Shown: piece by piece, positions 54,874 through 64,000 of the stretch
Layout: each line of letters starts with the position of its first letter
How positions within the stretch are numbered: the stretch's first letter is position 1
From: Gautieria morchelliformis
Lineage: Eukaryota > Basidiomycota > Agaricomycetes > Gomphales > Gomphaceae
Length of the DNA stretch: 64,000 nucleotides
Direction of reading: 5' to 3'
NCBI GenBank assembly: GCA_015179125.1
Contig: WHVA01000244.1
Coordinates: 94,331-158,330, forward strand
Made by a program: the position numbers and the translations under genes
The notes under the pieces: model-generated
Told to the model about the DNA's origin: nothing
The model's input: the letters and a program-made list of their open reading frames with translations, nothing else
Databases searched by the model: none

Positions 54874-56157
54874 TGTCAAGATTGGTTTTTAGGTGTTAAT
54901 ATCGTGTATTAGTGAACACAGCGAATGCCCGAATAACTTGTGCGAATAAGTATGCCATTCGGTGAATAGATGAACCAATGAATGTTTACAAGGTAAGAGG
55001 GTTGCCCGAACGGGGCTCACCCTATCTACAGTCGTAGCGAAATAGCCCGTGGCACTTGACAATGTAACGTGCAAAGTCTCACGGAAGGGCTGTCTAAGTC
55101 TCGACAATCCCTTCACTGGCGAAGGTGCTCCTTCGGAGCCCTTCGCCAACAGCACAGAAAATAGTTCGAAGGCTAAGGTAATGAATATAAAGTATGAGAA
55201 CTCACCAGTGATGCCCAAGTCCTTTGCTAGTCGAAGATGGGAATCTCCAAGAGAAGGCATAAGACAATGACCACAGCGAGGTCAAATTTGCACAAGATGA
55301 ACGACGTATGATAATTGAACTGGGGAATATACATGCGAATGTAAACTACTTATATCGAATGCTCATAAGGTATCAGCGAATAGGAAAGAGGCCGTCACGA
55401 GTCAGTGTTGGATAGGGGTGCGCAGTCATGATACAACATAGATGAAATAAACATACAATAGAATGAGAGAAGAGGGAGAACATGAAACGATGGAGGGTGA
55501 AGGTGGCGAAGACACCTGTGTACGAAATCATGTCCTAGGGCCCGCATATACACTGCCCTGCACGGGTTCTTCATCTACTGGGTTGATCCCACACGACCCA
55601 CGGGTAGGACGTCCCACGAATGCACCCTGCTCATATGAACACCAAAAGGGGGTTGGATCGAGAAGCTGATGGAGTTACTGACGAGCCATCATGCCGGATA
55701 GGGATGTCGATCGTGATTTGATGGTGTGCCTGCTGGCAAATAATGCGAGCAGCGAATGGTTGTTCAGCGAAATGCAAGGAATGGTGAACAGAGGTGACAT
55801 AGAGGAGGAGAGGTCGAGGTGGAGGGCGAAGCTGAGCGAACACTGGGGAGGAGTAGCGAAAGGGGAAATGGGGATAACAAGGTGCAGGAAATACACAGGT
55901 CATGACAATCCAATTACCAGAACACCATCGGAAGAGGGTCGAGCAGACGAGGTGGTAGACCCAGTGCCGGCTGCTAAGTCAGTCCAAAGACGTCGATCGT
56001 GCGTTTGACGGCCTGGCGATGGTAATTGGCGTGAACAGCGAGAATCGGTTGCCAAACATGACAATGGCGATTAGAACAAACACGAAGGTGGAGTGAAAAA
56101 ATAGGAGAACTGAGCATCTGAGTATGGGAAATTATGGGAAATCAACGCGTCATGACA
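54874..56157 (+). mobile_element. Solo LTR, family L2, with 5-bp target duplication
   Basis: TGTCAAGATTGG to CGCGTCATGACA, 1284 bp. Flanked by CACCT at 54869-54873 and CACCT at 56158-56162. Confidence 0.95.
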
Positions 56158-56162
56158 CACCT

Positions 56163-56845
56163 CCCCTCACATGACACTAACAGCCTCCCCTCCCAGGCTC
56201 CCCACCACCCACCATCCCCTCCAGCGCACGGACATGACCTTCTCATGATGTTTCCAGCGTATCTGCCAGACACCTGAAAAAAAATTTGTATTCTGGTTGC
56301 TTCTTCCACATGCTGGCATTTCCCCACATATTTAGCAAAAACTTGAGGCTTCGCTCCCCATGGATGATGGCTGACCATCTTTACCCGAGATGCCTCGAGG
56401 CATCAATATATATAATGGTGCTTCCCAATTTCATGTCTGTTCATTCTCGACTCATCCCGTCTCTAAGGTGTACATAAGAGGCATCCTTGCACTTGACATT
56501 TCTCCACCCCACTCTTTTACCCGCCTCTTCCCCTTCCCTCTCCCCGTCATCCTCATCTTGGCCGTCTGCCTTGCTATCTTTGCTTATTCTCTACTCTCCC
56601 CTGTACTGTTATTCTTTCTGCCACTGCCACCCAGGTTTCCACCGACACTGTACCACTATTGTTCAATTACTGCTTCAAGTCGTCTTCATAAACCTTCTGT
56701 GCAACAGGCGTCCCCCGTCCTCCTTGTGCTAGTCTCCGTAGGTCTTAGCTACCAAGGACAACCTACTCTCCACTGACTTATCATTCCTCAATTAGCGAGG
56801 CTCCTCCAGCTTGCCGTCCCCTCCCTTGCCGACATCTGAGTTTAG
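56163..56845 (+). promoter_or_regulatory. Probable 5' region of the bHLH gene
   Basis: Pyrimidine-rich (TCCCCTTCCCTCTCCCC, 56525-56545), with a TATATATAA box near 56408 and no convincing gene. It precedes the ATG at 56846. Open frames here follow from C/T richness. Confidence 0.4.
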
Positions 56846-59085
56846 ATGGACTCCTCTCCTAAAGTGTCGGACTTCGCTGTTGATTCATCACCTCCGTTTT
56901 CATTCGATTTATAGAGGGATTCATCTGAAATATTCGCTGGCTACAAGCGCAGTGTCTTCCAAGGTATGGCATAGTATTCATTAACCAAGCCGTTCTAACT
57001 ATCAAATATTTGAGGGTTCCTCAGACCTAGTGTATCCCCAGTGGCACCCATCGCAGGGAATTTTAGATTAAGATGTCAATTAGTGCCTTTTAAAAAGTGA
57101 AATCTATTGTTCAGTGATAGAAACCACTGTGTTCGCCTCTCTTCTATGTGCTGACTAAGCCCTTCGAGGCGCGTCCAGCACTGAGGAATGAGGGTCACGT
57201 GACCGTGTCGACAGAAAAGTGGTGTCGATCCAAGGGATAGTCAAATCAAAGCGTTCGCTTTTAAGGTAGTATAGAGTAAACAGTGATAGTAGACTCTCAA
57301 CGAAGATTTGGAATAAACTATCAAGATCTGAGCTCTGTAGCTATCAAACAAGACTACAGTAATTTCAGGAGGCAGAATAATCGATTCTGGATAATTTCGT
57401 TCATACATTTGTACTAGCTATTTATACTATATTGATAGTAACTAGTAGTGTTCAAGATATTGGATGGATGGGTCGAAAAACTACTTTGTAACTAAGGGGT
57501 GACTAATTTATAGTCATAAAGTCATGGGGTGATGGGGATGGTGTTTAGGATTGTCTGGGCCTTGGAATAGAGATCTGTACCTAGTATACAAAGCCCCTGT
57601 CCACATGATGTTAAGATAGTAATCAGTCAGACGTGTCATGGGATTCAAATAGAAAATGGATCTGAGTTTACCCTGCCCAGCATATATGCTGGGCTTGGAG
57701 ATGGGGCCGCTGTTTCTGTGCCCTTCTTGTGGGGCAGCTGATTGAGAATGTATACTGCAGGTGACTTTCTCAGGTCACTCCACAGCGCCCTGTACCCCTG
57801 CACAGTCTATTATTCTCTGCGGCGTTTGGTGCCCGCACCCCTTGGTGCCTATGGCCTGGCGCCTGTCGACGTCATGGCTGATGCCATCACTCGATAGGCG
57901 TGCCGTCCCTGATCGACCGCACGTGGTCGACGCTTGAACTCCTGTATATCACCCGATCTATGAGTAATATAGCATGACATAAATTTCATGTGATCGTCGT
58001 CTGCACCGACGTCTATCATGAATATAATTTCTGTTTCTTTTGATTTTTATTTTTATTTTCTTTTCTTTGTTTATTAGTTTCTTTTTATATATAAATGATT
58101 TGAAGTGAAATAATTGCGTTTGTCACAACAGGGAACAGGTACCTCCGGCTCCACAGGGATGCCTGTCGAAGCCCCTAATATCGGAATCCCGCCGACTTTG
58201 ACCTATGGAAATTTTTGGCCTGAAAGCATGTACCAGCATGCCCTGACTAGTAGTATTAATAGTGACAGCACGGATGGTGGCGGTGGGAAGAGGAGGTCAG
58301 CACGACCAGCGGCACGCAAAAGTGCCACAGCCACCCGTCACCAGGTCAGAGACCAGGATGCTGGTCTAAGTGACGAGGAAGAAGGGGAGGGGAATGACTA
58401 GTGAGTGACTTCCATTATGTTTCAGCTACGAGGTTTGCAGAATGTGCAAGGCGGTGTTCCATACTTTTTGCACGGACAGCGTCTTATGACATAATGTGCT
58501 GACTAATGAGATGCTCTAGTGCCACTCAGCGACATTTGGAAGAAACACGACTTAAACGAATGGAGTCGGAACAAAGATGAAGCGACGAGCTTAGAAATGG
58601 GTATGCGCGGCTCAAAAGTGCCCTGCCAATCAGCAATCAGGAGAGCAGTAAAATCAGCTGCTCAATCATGGTATGCGTATCAGTACCTACACCTCCGTGT
58701 CTATCTCTTTTCTGATTGTTGCACAGCTATTACTTACATACGCCAGCTCGAAATGGGTCAGAACAATTTGCAGACTCAGCTGCAAATACTGAAAGAAAGC
58801 TTGACCATCAGAGAGGGTGCGGTGTCAGGTTCACATGTTGATGATAGGATACTAACTGCTAAACTCAGCATAAACGAAGGGTTGATACGGACGATCACAG
58901 ATCCAACTAGGATCTCACCCGCCAGTCTCATTAATGCTTCGAACTCGGCTTCCGTCCTCTCACACATCGTCCCCGGACTCAATCTGCACAAAATAAAAAC
59001 AAGGCAGCATAGCTTATCTCCTTATATAACAACACGCCCATACAGCACTACGGCCTTGTCAGTGGGGGCTCGGGGGGGAGCTTGA
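56846..59085 (+). pseudogene. bHLH transcription factor, pseudogene split by an LTR
   Basis: Exon 1 (56846-56963) starts MDSSPKVSDFAVDSS and has a TAG where CAG is likely. Exon 2 (57025-57060, then 58136-58400) is interrupted by the L1 element; taking out the LTR and one GGGAA copy keeps the frame (HPSQG then TGTSGSTG). It ends in an acidic DEEEGEGND. Exon 3 (58520-58670) is the basic region and helix 1: TQRHLEETRLKRMESEQR, a TGA at 58578 in place of Arg, then DELRNGYARLKSALPISNQ. A missing base near 58656 shifts the frame. Exon 4 (58727 on) gives helix 2, ITYIRQLEMGQNNLQTQL. Intact relatives read RRRDELRxGYARLKxALP and bind E-boxes (CACGTG type). It is dead through the LTR, two stops and one deletion. 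Confidence 0.82.
57061..58130 (-). mobile_element. Solo-LTR-like element, family L1, complete, with 5-bp target duplication
   Basis: Reverse orientation, 1070 bp, from TGTTGTGACAAACGC (58130) to TAATCTAAAA (57061). Flanked by GGGAA at 57056-57060 and 58131-58135. The palindrome GGTCACGTGACC is at 57193-57204. Confidence 0.95.
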
Positions 59086-59620
59086 AGTATTGGGATTTGG
59101 AGCCATTGCTAAGAAGTGTGCAGAGAGGGGTATTAAGGCAGTCATATGAAGTGGGTGAGGATGTGGGTTCAGCCACAGAGAAGAGTGGGCAGAATGAAGG
59201 TGCGTGTGTGTGTATGGTTGAGTTTACAGGCCATATGGTGAGTGGCCACCTGTGTTTCCTTTTGCTTCCTTTGCTTGCTGTTGGGCTTGTAAATCTTCAC
59301 TCTTTGCAAACCATGATACTAATTAGTGTGGATGTAGGGTGCCGTGAACTCCATTGATGTGTCACCTGACAACCAATGGGTTGTATCTGCCTCGGATGAC
59401 CGGAGCATGCGGTTCTGGGACCTGCACACAGGGGAAGAACAGCTCATACTGCATGGACATAGGGGTGGTGGTACGTCCCAGCATGTTTGTATCATGTTTG
59501 TGTATGACTCATTTCTCATTGCCCGACATGTGAATGTATGCACCAACCTGTAGTTATTTCTGTCGACCTGAACCAGACGGGGCGGATGCTCACAACTTTT
59601 TATTACCTGTAGCTTCACCC
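59081..59620 (+). pseudogene. Tup1-like WD40 fragment
   Basis: Exons 59081-59237, 59338-59470 and 59554 to about 59600, with GT..AG introns in matching phase. They read LKYWDLEPLLRSVQ, then CVCMVEFTGHM, GAVNSIDVSPDNQWVVSASD with DRSMRFWDLHTGEEQLILHGH, and VISVDLNQTGRMLTTF. These are the last WD40 blades of fungal Tup1 (general corepressor; ends SVISVDL..G..LATGSGD..ARIW). The final blade is cut at about 59600 by unrelated AT-rich sequence, and the N-terminal tetramer domain and first blades are absent. It touches the bHLH pseudogene frame directly. No stop lies in the visible exons. Confidence 0.65.
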
Positions 59621-60127
59621 ATTTTATTCTCAAATTATAGAAAAGAAGAGGACGAAAGTACATGCCAATCTTGTTGTTGGGATATAAATAAATTTTCTTT
59701 TGTCCCTCCCTGAGCGGGGCTCCGCCGACGAGAACGCCTCTTCTTATTTTTACGCCTCTTCTTATTTTTCTACCCACTTTTAATATACACTATATCATTA
59801 TAACTATTCATATATATTACAAATATCTAGACAACTACTATTACTCCATATGGTAGTCTAATACTCTCTCATTATAACTAGTCATACTAATACTCCTACT
59901 CATATCTGTTACAAGTATCTCTCCAAGTATCTGTTACTCTATCTTGTAGTCTAATACTCTCTCATATGTATATATATCTTTGAGATCTTTAAATATATAC
60001 AGAATCATCTAATAACATCTATTATTCTCCTTACAAATACTACTATATATTCCTATACGTTGTTATTAATACTCTTATAGTATATCTATCTATCTTCTAT
60101 TAAGCATACGACACCATTTCATTTGCA
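59620..60127. other. AT-rich stretch
   Basis: Repeated ATACTCTCTCAT, TATATCTTT and CCTCTTCTTATTTTTACG motifs, no gene. It interrupts the Tup1-like fragment on its left. Confidence 0.6.
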
Positions 60128-60460
60128 TTGCTTTGCCAGTGTTTTACCGTGTTTTCCACCCATGTGATTGGCTTGTAGCCCTTTCATTGGCTATCGTGTC
60201 AGACAAGCGTTACTCAGCATTCGTGTGATTGGGTGTCGCAGGGGTTTGCATATGTTTTGCTATGTTTTGATGGCATTGGATTGCTTTGCCAGTGGTTTTA
60301 CCGTGTTTTCCACCCATGTGACATGTGAGACTTTGCATTGTTGGCCTTTCATTGGCTATCGTGTCAGACAAGTGTTACTCAGCATTTGTCTGATTGGGTG
60401 TAGCAGGGGTTTGCATATGTTTTCATCTGTTTTGGTGGCATGTGATGTTGTCTGTCTAAT
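60128..60460 (+). repeat. 163-bp tandem duplication
   Basis: TTGCTTTGCCAGTG, TTTTACCGTGTTTTCCACCC, CCTTTCATTGGCTATCGTG and GGGTTTGCATATG occur in the same order twice, at 60128 and 60291, with small differences. Confidence 0.85.
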
Positions 60461-60508
60461 GTTATTGGCCATTGGCTCTTCCTGTGCTTTGCGTGTGTGA
60501 CTGTTTGC

Positions 60509-61260
60509 TTACCGAGGTAGTCCCTCTGCGTGCATGGGCTCAACGTGCACGGGCTCATTACCATCATCAATCAGCAGTCGGTGACATGTGCTATAAGCAT
60601 GCCAGAGGTCGATTTTGGTGTAGATCTTTGCTCTGCGGGGAGTGTTGAGGAGGTCGGAAATGCGCGGAAGCGGATATTTATCCTTCTTCATGAGGTTAAG
60701 TCCGCGGAAATTGCAGAGGCGGAGAGATCCATCCTTCTTCTTGATGAAAATGACCGGAGCATCGTGCGGAGACAGCAAAGGGCGGATGAAGCCCATGTTG
60801 AGATGTTCATCGATGAACTCACAGAGAGTCTGGAGTTCACTTTGCGAAAGGGAGTAGATCGGTCCAAGGGGCAGAGATGCTCCTTCTTCCCAAATCTATG
60901 TTCAAATCATAAGGTCGATGTTCAGCAGGCTTAATCGGCTTTGGCCATGTTGAGCACATCGGGGAAGTTGTGGTATTCTTCCATAACTAAGCTCATATCG
61001 ACCGGAGTGGAAGTGAGGCAGAAGAAGCTTTGACTGAAGCCCAATCGGAGGGGTGAAGCTGAAAGACCAGTCGAATCTTCCTGCCGTTGCAATATGCGGA
61101 AAGTGGTGGCGGAAACAAGCGCAATTTGAGGAGCTTCAAGTGGCAGAGGGGATGGAGTTGCTAATGAGGGACCGGAGTGTGGAACTGAATCCACTAGCGG
61201 AGTTGCAGAAGAGGCTTGAGCCATCTTTGTGGGCAATGTCGGAATAGATGGAAGGTGATC
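60509..61260 (-). pseudogene. Gypsy relic (protease-RT junction), second lineage
   Basis: Minus strand: APQIALVSATTFRILQRQED, then VMEEYHNFPDVLNMAKAD before a stop, a frame-shifted YDLNIDL, and from 60796 MGFIRPLLSPHDAPVIFIKKKDGSLRLCNFRGLNL, KKDKYPLPRISDLLNTPRRA and KIYTKIDLWHAY, the first reverse-transcriptase blocks. The catalytic YxDD part is not present. It differs from the 39-48 kb element, so it is another gypsy lineage. Confidence 0.75.
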
Positions 61261-61689
61261 CGGGGTACTGTAGGGGAACGGCTGTTCAACCAGCCAAGGA
61301 AGGCTGCTCAAACCAGCCCTAGTCTTTTCTTTTTGTCTTGACAACATGTAAAAACATATTTGAAGAATTAACAGTATCTGTATGCTGTTAATATGACTGG
61401 GGAAAGGCTTTTCAAACATTCCTCTAGTTATCTTATATTTTTCCTTATTTTTCCAAAGTCTCCATGGCTCAAACTACCTTTTGTCTGTCATTACAGAGTT
61501 GTGGATCCTCTAGCACCCACAACTCTGTTCCGGGCGCTCTATTTCAAACTCCGCCGGGCACCTCGGCGGTGGCCGCATTTTCGGACTTATGGTCACCCAA
61601 GCACCCACAAGTCCGGCAGGAATGGCTCTCTCAGTATTTCCAGCTGAGTCCCAAACAGTTGCTATATGCAGCCATAGCAACTGTGCAGC

Positions 61690-62090
61690 CTAGAAGCATT
61701 CGAGCTGCGACCTCCACCGCATCCTGAAAGATCCATTGCGCTCTGGACAAGGTTTGACAAGTACGGTCGACGTGAAGACCTGGAGGAGGCGATTTGATTG
61801 CATCGAGAAGCGCTCGAGCTGCCACCTGGCAATCCTCCTCCTCAAAACATCGCTGTTGTGCCTCGGAACAGTTTGATGAGTACGGTCGACAGGAAGACCT
61901 GGAGGAGGCGATTTCAATGCACCGAGAAGCACTCCAGCTGCTCCCTGCACTGCATCCTGTCCGATCCACCTCCCTCAACGACTTCGCACTTGCACTCTGG
62001 ACATGGTTTAAGAAACTACGGTCGCCAGGAAGACCTGGAGGAGGCGATTTCATTGCATCCACACGCGCGACCTGCACCGCATCCTGGCCG
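61690..62090 (+). pseudogene. TPR-repeat fragment of CHAT-domain type protein
   Basis: About three tandem units of roughly 125 bp encode, in shifting frames, YGRQEDLEEAISMHREAL, LHREALELPP and similar. These are the consensus TPR of Agaricomycete CHAT-type proteins (GRxEDLEEAIxLHREALEL). Frameshifts divide the units, there is one in-frame TGA, and no CHAT peptidase domain follows. A preceding frame (61464-61727) with ALFQTPPGTSAVAAFSDLW is unidentified. Confidence 0.7.
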
Positions 62091-62149
62091 TTCGACCGCT
62101 GCGATGTCGGCTAATCGGACTGAAGGGTTCTCGGCAAATATGTCTCATC

Positions 62150-63100
62150 AAATTTGATGAGTAATCTTATGTTGTTGGTGGGATATTATACGGTGATGTC
62201 AAAAGTACCAGATGAGGTGATGGTACTGCTGACAGTCGTTGGAGTTGGTGACAAATCCGTCTGGCTGGGTCAAGCCCATGCAGCTATCGTGAAGGGACGT
62301 AGAAAGAAGAAAGCCTCATTCAGAAAACACGGTAAGCCTATACAGTTACAAATGAAACTAAGACTACAAATTCCGGCCTATACTATACATTTTGAATGCC
62401 CTCTCCTTCTTTCCTACCTTGCTTCTTCGTCAATTCATTGTCGTCGCCTACCCTTCGAAGATTTGCAAAAGGTGCATCCTCACACACGCAATGTGATTTG
62501 ACACATGTATCATCGCCTCCCGGCAATGGTAATGTGACGACGTCGTACTCCAAACTTCTAGAACGTCAAAAGAGGAATCGTCCGATCGGCGGACAAAGTT
62601 TGTAGATGGTACGGTTGGTGAGGAGTTGGCATAACATCAACCATCATCGCGTTGACTTCCCCCAGCAGAGGAGGTCTAACCAGGATCGGATTCTTATCAT
62701 TTTCTCTAAGGTGAGATCGTGACACATACCCGCGAGCTTCTCCTCGTATTTGACTAGATTTGGAAGATCGACTAGGCATCGATACGGTGGTGCATGAAGT
62801 TTATTGTTCGGACTTTTGGTGATGGGCCTCAGTTTATTGCTTTTCGGCTCACAGCCAAGAACGTCACCAACAACTTTTGAGGTTTGTCATTTCTGTCTCA
62901 CAATGTGTCATTCTGTAGACGTCCGTTACAGTGACTAAATCTGAATCACTAATACTTTTCCTTAACGGTTGGCGTCTTGACAGCATCTTTTTTTGTAATG
63001 AGTGGTGTTATTCATTTACGATCTGTCATCAGCGTTTACGTACTAGTGCGTTGTAATCAAGTTGTTTGTTAAATCGTTTGCTCTAAGTGCACAATAAGAA
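62150..63100. other. No gene recognised
   Basis: A plus frame of 115 codons (62154-62501) and weaker frames on both strands have no family I know. The last 40 bases before 63115 are promoter-like. Confidence 0.3.
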
Positions 63101-63104
63101 GGCG

Positions 63105-63159
63105 CCGACGTGTATAAGTAGCTGTTTGCAGTCCATCTCCCACTCACTGGATCTTACTT
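63105..63159 (+). promoter_or_regulatory. Core promoter of the gene at 63160
   Basis: TATAAGTAG at about 63113 lies 47 bp before the ATG, with a CT-rich stretch (CCATCTCCCACTC) between. Confidence 0.5.
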
Positions 63160-64000
63160 ATGTCCACTGTCACATTGACAGGCAACATCTGCATTCGAGG
63201 CGGCCGTCTTCAGACTATCTCTCCGACGTATTATTGGTTTTATGAAAGCGTGCTCCCAATTACAAATGACTCTAATGTCCCTCTCCAGCTTCGTGTTTAT
63301 AGTCCTCCGGGCGATTCTCTCTTGCAAGATGACACCATTGTACGAGTTTTCGGCCGCATTTTCGCACCACCATCTTCAAAGATTTTAATGGATGTGACGT
63401 CCATTGTCCCTTATCCTGGCGACCCAGCCAGCGACAACTATGAAGAAAACATTCCCAATGGCACAAGTGTTGCCATTTGGGGTGTGGGGGCTGTAGTGAA
63501 TAATGCGGAATATGGTGCAGATTCCAAGACAAGGCTGTTTGACTTAGCAGTGTCAGACTATGTTTGAGATGGAATGAAATCATTTATGTTGGGGTATGTT
63601 GTTAAGTAGCATTTCCAAATACAAAGTCCTGATTGGTTGTTTTTTAGATGCATTTATGGTGGAAATTCTGTTCGATGGAACAGAACGCCCACTCCTAACG
63701 CCAACACTGCCATATATTTTTATGGATTGCTCAAGGACGTCAATGACCAGGGCAACCTTGCAATTGTAGTGGACAATGTTGCGTGAATCTTTGAGCAGGC
63801 ACTTTGAATGCTGCTGCCACTGGCCATCTGGGCTCTCACAGAGGACCTAAGGATGGCCGCCGCTCTAGGAGATTCGCAGCTCCTGTTGTTGAAGATGATG
63901 ACCAGGAAGTGCCCATCAATCCGCCGCGAAGATCAGCATCTCCTCCCAGGAAGATTCCATCCAATGAAACTATCTCCTCTGTGGATCATGACTCTTTGTC
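63160..64000 (+). CDS. Unidentified Agaricomycete protein, 5' part, runs off the window
   Basis: Exon 1 (63160-63593) begins MSTVTLTGNICIRGGRLQTI and is rich in beta-type blocks (VRVFGRIFAPPSSKILMDV). At 63565 a TGA stands in a position where CGA is likely, because the frame then continues DGMKSFML and splices cleanly (intron 63594-63647, GTATGT..TTTTAG) into CIYGGNSVRWNRTPTPN and IYFYGLLKDVN. After about 63785 the frame shifts to NAAATGHLGSHRGPK and a basic Ser/Arg/Pro tail (PPRRSASPPRK). The strand-rich pattern suggests a beta-barrel such as an OB fold; this is a guess. Because of the TGA it may be dead. Confidence 0.45.

Noticed and set aside
56390..56776. Plus frame rich in Ser/Leu/Pro as a secreted protein
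   Set aside because: The region is C/T-rich promoter-like DNA before the bHLH gene; the composition by itself gives such frames.

Overview
The window looks like a transposon-rich, heterochromatic stretch of a basidiomycete genome, probably an Agaricomycete mushroom-forming fungus. The support is the protein families (a Plavaka-type transposase, DUF6532 and DUF6533 proteins, a NACHT-ANK-type ankyrin protein, Helitron helicases with and without a DUF6570 region, chromodomain Ty3/gypsy and copia elements), the short 45-65 bp GT..AG introns, and the lack of any bacterial-style operon. I see no tRNA, rRNA or CRISPR. Species cannot be named from the sequence.

Layout. 0-7.2 kb: a solo LTR-like element cuts a decayed Plavaka transposase; then come a multi-exon DUF6532 gene, a copia relic and the antisense 3' half of a DUF6533 membrane-protein gene. 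7.2-11.3 kb: a Helitron replicase-helicase of 1301 residues with a single open frame and a textbook 3' terminus (hairpin, then CTAG). 11.3-23.0 kb: four further Helitron-type units laid head to tail with no host DNA between them. Each begins T(T/C) directly after the previous CTAG and carries a CpG-rich TATA promoter cassette, AT-rich 80-90 bp repeats, a minisatellite and a Helitron 3' end. 23.0-28.7 kb: a second, different Helitron family, killed by in-frame TGA codons and joined to an intact ankyrin-repeat frame (28.7-30.8 kb). 30.8-34.4 kb: nested LTRs, a coiled-coil gene fragment and the 3' end of a copia element. 34.4-38.9 kb: a second DUF6533-like gene, a 121-bp tandem duplication and a palindrome-rich minisatellite.

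38.9-48.6 kb: one decayed chromodomain gypsy element, interrupted by two solo LTRs and carrying an antisense coiled-coil/Cys-rich gene before its 3' LTR. 48.6-56.2 kb: nested copies of a 1.27-kb LTR family, a copia gag and several hairpins. 56.8-59.6 kb: a bHLH transcription-factor pseudogene split by an LTR with perfect 5-bp target duplications, followed by a Tup1-like WD40 fragment. 60-62.1 kb: a gypsy relic and TPR (CHAT-type) repeats. 63.2-64 kb: the 5' part of an unidentified gene.

The best single result is the tandem Helitron array next to a coding-competent relative that shares its terminus. A second theme is decay by C-to-T change: most in-frame stops are TGA where CGA (Arg) is expected, in unrelated elements and genes alike. 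This is what methylation-driven deamination or a RIP-like process would leave.
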